The notes below the pieces were generated by a model that was given only the letters and a program-made list of their open reading frames with translations, had not been told where the DNA came from and did no database searches. 64,000 nucleotides of DNA from Ehretia macrophylla. Its lineage: Eukaryota; Streptophyta; Magnoliopsida; Boraginales; Ehretiaceae. The position numbers and the translations under genes were made by a program. Location of the stretch: contig CM075767.1 in the NCBI GenBank assembly GCA_037974665.1, forward strand, positions 3,939,501 through 4,003,500, in the 5' to 3' direction. This document shows positions 11,338 through 22,149 of this stretch, in pieces. How positions within the stretch are numbered: the stretch's first letter is position 1; the number at the start of each line of letters is the position of its first letter.

Positions 11338-11548
11338 ATGGGAAGTCTGCCAGGGACAAGGACACATAGTAAGCCAATGCCCAAACAACGAGCAATGGTA
11401 GTCTTGGAAAGTGGTGAGATTGAATCTGAAGACAAAACATATTCTGATGACATGCCCATGCTAGAGGACACCGCAATGGGAGCAGAGGAGTTTGGGGCAG
11501 ATCATGGAGAGATGCTAGGACTAGTGACACAACGAGCCTTAAGCTTGC
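11338..11548 (+). pseudogene. Element C gag knuckle and acidic region
   Basis: The frame just upstream of the 11338 ATG gives CQGQGHIVSQCPN, a knuckle that lacks its first cysteines at the junction with T1. The in-frame sequence MVVLESGEIESEDKTYSDD then matches B and A. The frame is cut at 11548 by a LINE-like tail. Confidence 0.65.
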
Positions 11549-11620
11549 CATGCAGTTTGTACTTTGATGTACTTTTCCATTTTCTATCAATAAAATTTCT
11601 TTGAATTATCAAAAAAAAAA
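11549..11620 (+). mobile_element. LINE-like 3' tail, copy 3
   Basis: About 72 bp match the 3' ends of copies 1 and 2 ('gtactttgatgtactttt', 'caataaaat') and end in 10 A. It is an extremely 5'-truncated insertion. Compared with B, the protease region between the tail and 11621 is lost. Confidence 0.75.
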
Positions 11621-12232
11621 GGGTTACAAAACAGGTTGTGGTGTTGTTTCAAATTGGGAAATATGAAGATGAAATATTATGCGATGTGGTTCCAATGCAT
11701 GCTGGATATCTTCTCTTAGAAAGACTTGGGCAATTTGATCGATGTGTGCAGCATGATGGTCTCACCAACAAGTACTCATTCATGTTCAATCAGCGGACAA
11801 TCACTCTAGTTCCAATGACACCAAAACAAGTTTATGAGGATCAAGTTAGGTTGCAAAGATTGAGTGATCAAAAGAACTTGAGTGAACAAAAGAACTTGAG
11901 TGATCAAAAGAATTTGAGTGAACAAAAAAATGAGAGCGAAAAGACAAAGGGCAAGGCCAAATCTAGAAAGGTAGTGATGAGAGAAAGGAATTCGGCCAAT
12001 GAGGTAAAAATTGAGGGAAAGCAAAGAAATTTTTATGCAAAAGCAAGTACAAAGAGGCTCTTTTAAACACTAACCAAATTGAATCTGTATTGCCTAGTGT
12101 TGTTGTTTCTCTCTTGCAGGATTTTGAGGAAGTGTTTCCCGAAGACAAACCACATGGTCTACCACCTAGGCTGGTCTTTGAACCAGGAGGATTTGAGGAC
12201 AAATCCTTCTCAAGGGGGGGGGGGGGGGGGAA
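11621..12232 (+). pseudogene. Element C pre-RT linker with pol-deletion junction
   Basis: The frame 11638-12066 reads LFQIGKYEDEILCDVVPMHA, the HDGLTNKYSFMFNQ block, PKQVYEDQVRLQ and a shorter KNLS(D/E)Q repeat. A frameshift follows, and then GLPPRLVFEPGGFEDKSFS, with RT to integrase deleted exactly as in A and B. The polypurine tract has expanded to 17 G (12214-12230). Confidence 0.7.
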
Positions 12233-12980
12233 TGATGAGAACCAGCCTTAAGCGTTCAAGTTCAATGAACCATTTATTTGGGCGAATTTTTCAACAAAGA
12301 TTCAAGTCAAGATTCTATTTTCAAGATTCAAGAACTTCAAGATTCTTCAAGAAGATTTGAAGATTTGGTCAAGCTTTGATTTCTTTGTAATTCTATCTTA
12401 GTTTTAGTTTTAGTTTAATCTGAATTCTAGTTTATCAGGTGTTCACACTAGGGATAAGTCTTTCTTGGGCTGCAAGTTAGGTGTTCACACTAGAAATGAG
12501 TCTTTCTTGGGCTACAAGTTTTCTTCCTTTTTAGTTACTATTCATATTACTATTCACACAAATAGTTAATAGGAGTCTTTCTTGGGCTCCAAGTCTACTT
12601 CTTTGACCTAGGTTACTATTCACATTTTTCCTACTTGGGCTAGGGTTTAGGAGTCCTTTTCCAAGCAGAACACTTAATTGTTATTGCCTATATAAGGCTA
12701 TTTTTGTGATAATAAAATAAGACAATTTTGATATTAAATTTGTGAGATTATTCTCCTCAAGTTCTCAATAACTTTTTTGAACTTATCAAGATTATTCTTG
12801 TGGCGTTCATCCTTGACTTATCAAATGGGTTTTCCATCCTCGTTTGTGGCATCTTCAACTGTACCAAGGTTCTAGCTTTGCTAAGCATAGGGTCGCAGTT
12901 CCATCCAATCCTGAAAGGTCTTGAGGTCGTTTGCCATATTTGGTGTTGGGTCGCGTCACATGTTGGCGTGGTTCATATCA
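12233..12980 (+). repeat. 3' LTR of element C
   Basis: The LTR runs TGATGAGAACC...TCATATCA. It has the family's TATATAAGGC TATA box near 12690 and lacks the terminal 25-bp array of B. It is inserted in element F, whose gag resumes at 12981. Confidence 0.85.
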
Positions 12981-13635
12981 ATAGAGCTGTAGGGAAAGGT
13001 ACTTGAGAGGATGGTTCAACTATTGGTTCCATCGTTAGGTTTTGATTCCTATGGGAATCATTTACATCGTTGCTTACAACCTCGAACTTAGGTTCCTCTA
13101 TCTCCTCAGGAACATCCCTATTCTTTTCTCTAACCTGGTTGTCTATAGTCTTCCCACTCCTAAGGGTAGTCACGGCCTTGGCCTGTTCTTGTACAGTCTC
13201 AGTTTGGACAATACTACACTGTCCTCGTGGATTTGCCACGGTCTGAGATGGAAGCTTACCATCGTCTCTCTTGCTTAAAGTTTGGGTCATCTGCCCGAGT
13301 TGTCCTTTAAGTTTAGCAATAGACTATTGCTGAACTTGGAACATTTGCACTAGTTTATCAAATTTGTCATTAGATGATGACTGTGCAGGAGGAAGAGAGG
13401 GGACATTGTTCCGTAGTGTTCTGAACGGATTGTCCTGTTGGACTGGGTAGTAACCAGGAGGATTATTATTTTGTGGCCTCTGATATTGATGTTGAGGCTC
13501 ATAGTTTCCTTGTCTTTTCTGATATTGTTGTTGAGGAAACTAAGTCTCATGATTCCCTTATCGCCATGAAAATGCAGGATTGTCTCGCCAGCTAGGATTA
13601 TACGTGTTAGAATACGGAATGTAATTCCTTGTATA
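12981..13635 (-). pseudogene. Athila-like element F: gag C-terminal region
   Basis: The minus-strand frames 12973-13290 and 13350-13673 encode the C-terminal part of an Athila-like gag: glutamine-rich sequence, LGQMTQTLSKRDDGKLPSQT, then PRGQC and KAVTTLRSGK, typical of this clade just upstream of the protease. An in-frame stop lies near 13324. Everything downstream (protease to integrase and the 3' LTR) is missing, because element C begins at 12980. Confidence 0.7.
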
Positions 13636-13640
13636 TCCTT

Positions 13641-14475
13641 TGATGCGAACCAGCCATGAGCGTCCAAGTTCAATGAACCATTTATTTGGGCGAATTTTCC
13701 AGCAAAGATTCAAGTCAAGATTCTATTTTCAAGATTCAAGAACTTCAAGATTCTTCAAGAAGTTTCAAGAAGATTTGAAGATTTGATCAAGATTTGATTT
13801 CTTTGTAATTCTATCCTAGCTTTAGTTTAATTTGAATTCTAGTTTATTGCCTAGAGTCCAATATGGATGAATTTAGGTGTTCACACTAGAAAAGAGACTT
13901 TCTTGGGCTGCAAGATTAGGTGTTCACACTAAAAATGAGCTTTTCTTGGGCTGCAAGTTTGCTTCCTTTTTAGTTACTATTCACATCACTATTCACGTGA
14001 ATAGTTAATAGGAGTCTTTTCTTGGTTTCCAAGTTTGTTTCCTTTGACCTAGTTACTATTCACATTTTTCTATTTCAGCTAGGGTTTAGGAGTCTTTTCT
14101 AATTAGGAAACATATTTGTTCTTTGCCTATATAAGGCTGATTTTTGTGATAAAAAAGGGAGACTTTTTGACTATTAAATTGTGAGATTATTCTCCTTGAG
14201 TTCTCCAAGAGACTCTTTCGAACTTATCAAGGGATTCCTTGTGGCATTCAACCTTGACTTATCAAGCGGATTTCCATCCCCGTTTGTGGCGTCTTCACCA
14301 TACCAAGGTTCTTGCTTTGTTAAGCAACGGGTCGTGGTTTCCATCATATTCACTATACCAAGGTTCTTGTCTTGCTAGGCAAAGGTTCGCGGTTCCATCC
14401 ATTCTTGAAAGATCTTGGGTTTGTTTTACCAATCTTGGTGTTGGGTCTCGGCACATGTTGACCAGGTTCGTATCA
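13641..14475 (+). mobile_element. Solo LTR of the A/B/C gypsy family
   Basis: An 835-bp LTR (TGATGCGAACC...TCGTATCA) is flanked by the perfect 5-bp TSD TCCTT (13636-13640 and 14476-14480). No internal sequence remains, the expected product of LTR-LTR recombination. It interrupts the gag of element F between the codons for ATQG and YTRN as judged from element D. Confidence 0.9.
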
Positions 14476-14480
14476 TCCTT

Positions 14481-15819
14481 GAGTGTCATAGACTTGTTCT
14501 TGCATGAATTCGGAAAATTGTGAACCGATTGGACAGTCTAGAGTAGAGTGATCTACTGCAAAACATAAGACACAATTTTTTGTGATTTGAGGGGCTTATG
14601 AAGAAATAGACCCTAGATAGATGAATTTTTCTACTTGCTGGGCTAGGGCATCTACTTTGTCGGTCAACTGGGTGTTGGAGTTAGAGTTAACATCAAACAA
14701 TGCCCTCTTTTGGGGATTGTGAGTGCTCTTAGTTTCTCTTTCTATAGTTGTGTTCTAAAGAGAATCTTCAGCTATATTTTCAATTATACTCCAAGCTTCG
14801 TCCGCTGTGAGGTTATAGAAACCTCCATTGCTCATTGCATTTACCATCATTTTTTGTTGAGGTATAAGACCTTTAAAGAAATAATGCAAGAGATCGTGAC
14901 GATCAAACCCATGGTGAGAACACTAATTTTTAAGATCAAGAAATCTTTCCCATGCTTCATGAAATGGCTCTAAGTCCGATTGAGCAAATGTCATGATGTT
15001 AGTTCGAAGAGTGGTAATTTTTGCCATTGGGAATAACCTATGTAAGAATTTCTGAATAAGTTTTTCCCAAGAAGTGATAATTCCTGCGTCTAAATGATTT
15101 AGCCACTGTTTGGCTTTATCTTTCAAGGAAAACGAAAATAGACGCAGTTGAATATTCTCACGGGTCACATTTGGAATATGAAGTGTTGAACATGCTTCCA
15201 GGAATTGTATGATGTGAGCGTTAGGGTTTTCGTTGCTTTTTCCATAGAAGGAAGGAAGCATTGAAATTGTCCCTGTCTTGAGCTCAAAGTTGACATTGCC
15301 AAGAGCCAGTAGGGTTTTGGCAAACTCAAGATTATAATCGCCCGGAGAACAATTTTGACGTAAAGTCATTGGTTGGTTCACAGGTCGATTAACAGGTTGA
15401 GCTATTGGGAGTAGCGGAATGTTTTGAACATTTCCTTCTTGATCCGCCATCGGGACTGGGACTCTCATTCGCGGAGTTTTCTGGGGCTTAGGATTATACG
15501 GGGCAAGTTTCGGATCCAAGGAACAACGCCCGTGCATACACAAAAACTAATATATATAAGTGCAGTAAGAAACTATAAGAAAATATGCTAAGTATATATA
15601 TAGACTATATTTATAAAAGCATAAAACAATTATAATACTTAAATACGAAATAAAACTATAAAATTTAAAATACTAATATACTTTACAGACAATTATATAA
15701 GTAAAACAGTGTAAAACAAGTATAATATAAATAGTAATTACAACACTTAAAACAAATTCACAATTACTTTTATCAATAACTAACTATACTATGCTTCCCC
15801 GGCAACAGCACCAAAAACT
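14481..15819 (-). pseudogene. Athila-like element F: leader and gag
   Basis: The 206-aa frame 14923-15543 starts MCMHGRCSLDPK and includes MADQEGNVQN at about residue 33. The Athila-type gag core follows (NAHIIQFLEAC, RLFSFSLKDKAKQWL, SWEKLIQKFLHRLFPMAK, FHEAWERFLDL). A frameshift near 14925 moves the frame; the remainder runs to 14481 with a TAG in the EDSL*NTT context and a knuckle-like CVLCFAVDHSTLDC. The start is supported by the parallel position in element D (59909). Gag would form virus-like particles in the cytoplasm. The copy is inactive. Confidence 0.75.
15797..15813 (-). other. Primer-binding site of element F
   Basis: The minus strand reads TGGTGCTGTTGCCGGGG, a two-mismatch version of the plant tRNA-Asp complement TGGCGCCGTTGCCGGGG used by Athila elements. 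It lies six bases from the LTR end. Confidence 0.8.
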
Positions 15820-17666
15820 TGATACTTACGAGGTGGTCGTGTGAAAAGTGTGTAAAATAGACCAAGTTTAAATACCCGCAAGTGCACAGATCTTCATAGT
15901 GTAGTGTGCTCTGAGTGCGGAATCGTACCATAGGGAAGCTCGTTAGTTAAGTTAGTGAAGTAGTGTGAAAGTGTTTAAAATGCTTAAGTGACAGGTTTGC
16001 AATCAGAGTGTAAATTAATCTACAACTAACTAAGTTATCTAAGTTAAACTAACTATTAGTTGAATACGATGGGTAGTGATCTAGGGGTTGGAATATATAA
16101 ACGAGGCAATTAATGTATAGGTTATCTAATTCTGCAAGGGCTCAAACTACAAGCATACACCCGGTTAAGCTAAAAGCTATAGACCTAGTTAATCTACTTA
16201 GCTTATTTTAACCAAGTACAACAAGGCAAACTAAACTAAGGAATTAACCTTCAGGTAGAAACTATGGTACAACCTATAGTTTCATGGAGTCTATGATACA
16301 ACCTATAGACTCATGATTAAAACATTTATATGGCACTAAATTAACGCAATTATAACATTAACTACAAGTATAATATTATGATACGAAAGTAAAGTATTCA
16401 TAACATCTATTTTAGAAGCATTACGTATGAATACTGAATTGAAACAAGTCATACATTGCAATATGAATTGAATAAACTAAATCCGAGATCATATATTAAA
16501 ATACAATCATTTACAATATTCACCCCTATATATCAATCTACTCAGACATAAATGAATACGAGTTATGTAAATAAAAGAGAGAATCAAAAAAGGCTCCCCC
16601 ATATTGATGAACGCGTATTTCTGATCTCCGAAATTTGAGCAGAGGTCCGACGCAAAGTAGCTATTCGGGCGGAGCTAATTTCTCCCAAATAAGAACTACT
16701 AGGGATGCGTTTTTCCCAAATAAGAGCTTTCCTATTAAAAGCTATTCGAGCAAAACCTCCCTCGAATAATAACTACTTGGGTCGGACTTTCCCCTAATAG
16801 TAGCTATTCGGGCAAAATTTCCCCTAATAAGAACCACTTAAGTGGGATTTCCCCTGTATCCTACTAATTAACGACAACTAGAGCTAAAAAACTAACTAGA
16901 ATAAACTCAGAAATTGATTAAAATAAACCAAAATCCAAAATTAATTACAAAATTCGAAGGGAGTGGGGGTCTATTTATAGACAAAAAATCAGAGGCGCGC
17001 TCGAGCGCCAGTTTAGCATGCTCAAGCGCACTTCTGTTTCGTCGAATTGCAGCGCGCCATGTGTTGCTTACAGAAGACTCTGAAGGCACGCTCGAGCGCC
17101 AGTAAGGCTCGCTCGAGCACACGTTTGCTCCATCGTCAATTCTGCGCCACGTGTTTTCTTTTGGAACATTGTAAAAATTTCTCTGAGGGGCGCTCGAGCG
17201 TCCTTTTGCTGCTTTTTGGCTCTTGAATTTTGACTTTGACCAAGGCATTTTCAGGCGTTTTTCACTATCTTGACCCTCCAAACGTTGGAATTTGTCTAAA
17301 ATCACGCCGCGTGCAAGGCAAAGTCCTGCGTTTTGTTCAGAATGCCGTTTCTACCTGAAAAACTGGTATGATTGTCAAAAACGGACATAGATCACTATTC
17401 AAGATCATCCAGGTCAATGTTCTGAGTCTGATTTTGCGCTAGTTTAGGCCAAATTTCTTCTCTATGAACTTCATTCTTCCACTGGTTCCCGTGCTTCCCC
17501 GTTCTTCACTTCTTGACTTGCATTTTGGATAGTTTTGGGTCTGAACTTCCACTTTCCGGTATTCTCCTACATTGCATCGAAAGTATCAAAGTGTTACAAT
17601 TATCCTTAAGCTAAGACGCAAATGTAGTACAAATACCAAGGTTTGAGTGCTGCAAACACAGTCACA
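15820..17666 (-). repeat. 5' LTR of Athila-like element F
   Basis: The LTR runs from TGTGACTGTG at 17666 to GTATCA at 15820 on the minus strand and is homologous to the LTR of element D (57691-59455). It contains imperfect tandem units around 'agctattcggg...cccctaataa' (16630-16860) and four CTCGAGCG-type motifs (16990-17200). It is inserted in the 3' LTR of element E, whose sequence resumes at 17667. Confidence 0.75.
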
Positions 17667-17943
17667 TTAGGCATTTTCAGGCTTTTTCATCGTTTTACCA
17701 CATTGTGCGTTTGGTTTGGCCAAATTCTTCCTCTATGAGTTCTATTTTACCACCGACCCTTGAGTTTTCCCGATTTTTGACTTCTTGACTTGCAATTTAA
17801 ATAATTTCGGATTTGGTTTGTTCACTTTTCGAGATCAACCTACATTACAGCAAAAGTATATAAGTGTTGCATTTATTCCACAAGTTAAGATGCAAATGTA
17901 GTAAAAATACAATTGATTGAGTGCTGCATTTATGGCTATATCA
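17667..17943 (-). repeat. Truncated 3' LTR of Athila-like element E
   Basis: The 5' 277 bp of the E LTR (starting TGATATAGCC at 17943 on the minus strand) closely match 28800-29063. The rest is cut off by the insertion of element F. Confidence 0.8.
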
Positions 17944-17961
17944 ACATCCCTAAACCTACAC

Positions 17962-17981
17962 CTTGCTTGTTCTCAAGCAAG
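17962..17981. other. Hairpin in Athila 3' UTR (a)
   Basis: CTTGCTTG-TTCT-CAAGCAAG is a perfect 8-bp stem with a 4-nt loop, 19 bp from the start of the LTR. Confidence 0.7.
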
Positions 17982-19039
17982 ACTGCTTTAAAACACATCG
18001 ACCTAAAAGTGAAACCTCAAAATTTTGCAAGTTCAAGTTGAAGGCAGATGAATGTTTACTTATTCCATCCTTTGTCAAAATGATTTCTGAGAAAATGTAA
18101 TCTACCATTCTAAACAAGTTTAATAGTTAATGACAAGAATAACAAGAGAACCTTTACATAGTTTTCAAAAATAGATACTCTTTTGGAAATAAACTATTGA
18201 TTTCTTCGGAGTATGTATTTAGAAGTAAACTAAGCAAATTAAGTTCAAATACCTTCCAACTTTCAGGATCTGCAAACAGATTAGACTTTTGATATTCTTA
18301 CCCATTTGAAATCAAACCCTTGATCATACCTTCACCCTTTTTACATTTGCCATAAAATGAAAGCATAACTTAAACTATCTCTTTTTAGTGCTCAGTCTCT
18401 TCTTGCTTTCTGAATATTCCATGTAGCGGGCTTTAAGGCCAACAATCCCCAGCCAATTGGCCAAGGTTGCTAGGTTTTAAAAGGACCCCATCGTGCCTTA
18501 ATCACCCTAGATATCCAGGCTTGAAACTTTACACTATAGCACATATCCCAAATGATGAAGAAATGTTAGAATAGTAGTGCTTAAGAGATTTATAGTATAT
18601 TTACAACATAACTCTTTCAAGATTAAAGGTATGTACATCTTTTTCTTTTTTTTTTAGAATAACATTATGATAGAGTAATAGAACATAATACACAGACATG
18701 GTAGTAGGGTTCAGCTTTCAATCACAAGAAGCTTTCATAACATAGGGTAATTCTATCTCAATCTTTTCAAATTCATATACCCATCAATTGAAGAAAAGAA
18801 CAGTTAAGTTCACTTATGAATATAACAACCTAAAGTTTTTCTTTAGACATACCTTAGAGTTTATTTTCATATTACATAGTTAAAAACACAGGTTCTCAAA
18901 TTATCTAAATCATCTTTCTATGAACAAGTAAGATAGCAGATTATTATGTCTCATGAACAATGATTAACAAAATGGTATTTTCCTTACATATTTGTGAAAA
19001 ATTTATCAAGAAATTCAATATGCACCCCCACACTGAAAC

Positions 19040-19059
19040 TTTGCTTGTCCTCAAGCAAA
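19040..19059. other. Hairpin in Athila 3' UTR (b)
   Basis: TTTGCTTG-TCCT-CAAGCAAA is a perfect 8-bp stem with a 4-nt loop. It differs from hairpin (a) by a compensatory change of the outer base pair. It is preceded by the 'cccccacactgaaac' block often seen with this motif. Confidence 0.7.
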
Positions 19060-19861
19060 TGATAATAAAATACAAAGGAGGTTCAAAATGTAAGAAAAAC
19101 GAAAAGGCAATTCTACATCCCCAAACCTCTGGTTTGCTTACTTTACAACATATGTCTATAAGGTTCAAAGGGAATGTAGTAAGGAAAGAGATCACCTGAT
19201 GTGTAACAATTTAATATTGATGCAAAAGAATGTGTCTATTATCTTTGCCTTAGAATGTCTCAATTTGTAAAACTCATAAAAGATCAATAGACATAGCAGG
19301 TAAGAGTATCATCAATTTGAAAAATTATGAACACACTACTAAAAGCACACAGTTTGGAATTCAAAAATATACCTCTAAATACAAAAGCAAAATATATACA
19401 GAGGACTAGGGAAAGTACAAAAATCACACAAACAAAAGAAAATAAACACACCTAATAAATAAACTTTAAAAATCTAGGTTGCCTCCTAGTAGGATTGAGT
19501 TTTACGCCCTCAGTTAGGTGTCATTGTTAGAGCCAACAATGTTTAAAATTCTTCGATACATATTGTTTGATAATCATTTCAGCACAGATTTTGAATGGAA
19601 AAGGATCGTGCAACAGATGATGGTTTATTTTTCCTATAAAGCATGACTTTTCCAAATCACCTTGAAAAGGTGACAATTCCCATCCCGATGTGATATGTGT
19701 GGGAATGTTCTCGACTATGTCACTAGGGGCCATAGTGTGTTATAAAACAATGTGTCCCAATGAAGAATTTAGATAACTTTTAACAGGAGAGATGATGGAT
19801 GTCGAGGCTTCCTTATCAATAGCCAGTTGAAAATGACAAGGAAACATTGGACTCATTTTCT

Positions 19862-21620
19862 TGTTAGGGATATGCCCTAATGCTATAGATGAGATGACCT
19901 AATTAAGGTTTCATAAGAATATGTGTGTGTTTCATACACAATAATGTTTTGGATGTTTATATTCTCCGCTTTGTATAAACATGTCCCTAATGCTTATCCG
20001 ATAAGAAAAATGCGTTCCAAAGGAGTTTGGAATACTTTGTTGTTTTTCTTCGATATGATAAACATTAAGATTCGATTCATAGCCCTTCAGATTGTTCAAC
20101 CGGGACTAGAATAATCGAGTACGGGTTATCGTATGTTATTATCTTTGATTAACATAGTGATATTCATGATAAAGGATGGTATGTGAAGTACCATAACAAT
20201 ATGGTGATGTAGACTAATACACATATGAGTGATCGTCAGTGTACGGATCATTGAATGTGACAATAAATAGTGAACTACATGAATTTAGGTTAATAGTTTA
20301 CTATTTACTTGGGAATTGTGCAAATTAATCCTCTGACTTGAGAAATTACGGCTGTCAGTTATATCAGGGGCTAAATATTGCGTTTGAACACTACCTGTCT
20401 TTTATAAGGTGGGTTATGGCCTTTCACATTTTAGTTTTGTGGTATAGACTGACAGATAATTGTCAAGATAAGATCTGTTAACCTCCAGCGTAAGGCAATG
20501 TCCTATGATATCTAAGATCAGTCGTTAAACAAGGAAGTCCTTGGCCAAGGCGAGTATGAATTTATGGAAAGGAGTTTTTCCATGGTAGTCACCTCTCATT
20601 TCACCAATTTAGATTTATTCATAGAATCAGAAGTGGACTTAACTATTTCATGGTCCTTTCCCGATCAGGACATTTTTAATAGAAGGATCAGACTGCACGC
20701 TAATTCTCGACGGTTAAATAGATTCATGAAAGACAGTGTCTTCATTATCGTGTACATTTTCATGGTATGTTTGTTGCTAGTGCGTCACTCTTGAACATAA
20801 GGGTATTTCGGGAAATGGCGGAGATATTTTCGAAATAGATAAGGAGGTCACACACTTATAAGCATCATGAATAAATTCGCCGGAAGCGATTATGAATCTA
20901 GAAGGTCATACACTTATAAGCATCATGAATAAATTCGCTGGAAGCTCGTATAATGTGATTGGTGGCTTTAAGGTGTTAAAAGTCATCTATGTTGGCATTC
21001 GGGCCAAAAGTATAGTTTTGGGGTCAAATTGTAATTATCAAAACTTTTGGGGCCAAACTGTAAATATTAAAAAATTTGTTTTATTATATTTATTCTAATA
21101 GAGATTAGAATGGGCAAAAATAATATATACATATAAAGGGTGTTCATATCATCAATCCTAGTCTTCTAATTTGAAATGGATGGTTGAGATTAAATCTTGA
21201 ATAAAGACAAAACAATCATAGTCATAAAGTGATGATAGTTGCTTTTTGCCAAGTGTCAAGAGAGAGAGAAAAATTTAACTTTTGGATTGTAATGATCAAT
21301 GACATGCATGGCTTTGTCTTGCTATTGCAAAGAAGATAGCAATTTTGATTGGCTACTTTATTTTGCAAGAAAATATGATAATAGAGATTCTATATATAAT
21401 AAAAGCAAGACACATTTCTCTCTCCTCTAAGCCTCCCATTTTCGGCCATACAAGGGAAGAAAGAGAAGATTAATAGTTAACCATTGGATTATAATGATTA
21501 CAATCCAATTACATGCAAAAGCTTATCCAAGTTGACACTCAATCTCTCTTGCATTGATTGGTTAATTGCATGTATTAAAAACATATTATAATAGAGATTA
21601 TAATATGATATTGTAGAAGG

Positions 21621-21666
<46 letters not shown>

Positions 21667-22116
21667 CCTAAGCCATACACGGTCAAGCTAAAACAAAAAT
21701 CAAGAGTTCTTCATCTTCTACACATGCCTATTCCGCCATAGCAAGAGAAGGAAGAAAGCTTTGCTCTTTGATTGAAAACCACATACACTTAGCTTCAAAT
21801 CTCAAAAGTATACTAGCACATTTCGCTTTTGGGGATTGGTTGAGCTTTGGATGATTGGTAGACCAACTAAAGCCTTCTATTTTGAGGGATTCAAGAGCTT
21901 CAAGGACAAAGCTTCATCAACCAAGTATCTACAAAAGGTATACCTTTAAACCACTTTTACATTATATATAGTTGATATATAACATGTGTATAGCTAGTTT
22001 ATGGACATTGTTGAAAGAATACATGTTGATGTTTGCTAAATTTTTGTAATATGCCATAGCTATTTTCGACCCTCGCCTACTATCCATGTGTTTCTTCTAC
22101 GATCTTGGACCCAACT
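19862..22116 (+). mobile_element. Copia LTR (SIRE/Maximus-like start) inside element E
   Basis: The sequence begins TGTTAGGGATATGCCCTAATGC, and its first 740 bp match the LTR at 63231-64000. It contains a 61-bp direct duplication (about 20845-20945) and a (CT)n tract (21625-21661). The right end, near 'cttggacccaacta', is estimated from the usual LTR terminus and is uncertain by tens of bases. TGGTAT directly after it may be the start of a primer-binding site. No TSD was identified with confidence. Confidence 0.6.
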
Positions 22117-22149
22117 ATGGTATATGTATTGACATGATCCCTTTGTGTT

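Larger units (their letters stand above)
11336..12980 (+). mobile_element. 5'-truncated gypsy element C
   Basis: Same family as A and B, in plus orientation. It comprises a gag knuckle fragment (11340-11548), an inserted LINE-like tail (11549-11620), the pre-RT linker with pol deletion (11621-12232) and the 3' LTR (12233-12980). Its 5' LTR and gag core are replaced by Tekay-like T1 sequence. The right LTR end abuts Athila-like element F at 12981. Confidence 0.75.
17944..19861 (-). mobile_element. Element E 3' untranslated region
   Basis: Between the E 3' LTR and its coding remnants lies AT-rich sequence without convincing coding frames. It holds two perfect 8-bp-stem hairpins around TTGCTTG...CAAGCAA (17962-17981 and 19040-19059), a motif found 3' of pol in many plant gypsy elements as GCTTGAGGACAAGC. 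The minus-strand stretch 19440-19730 may be the tail of a coding region but is not recognisable as RT or integrase. Confidence 0.55.
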
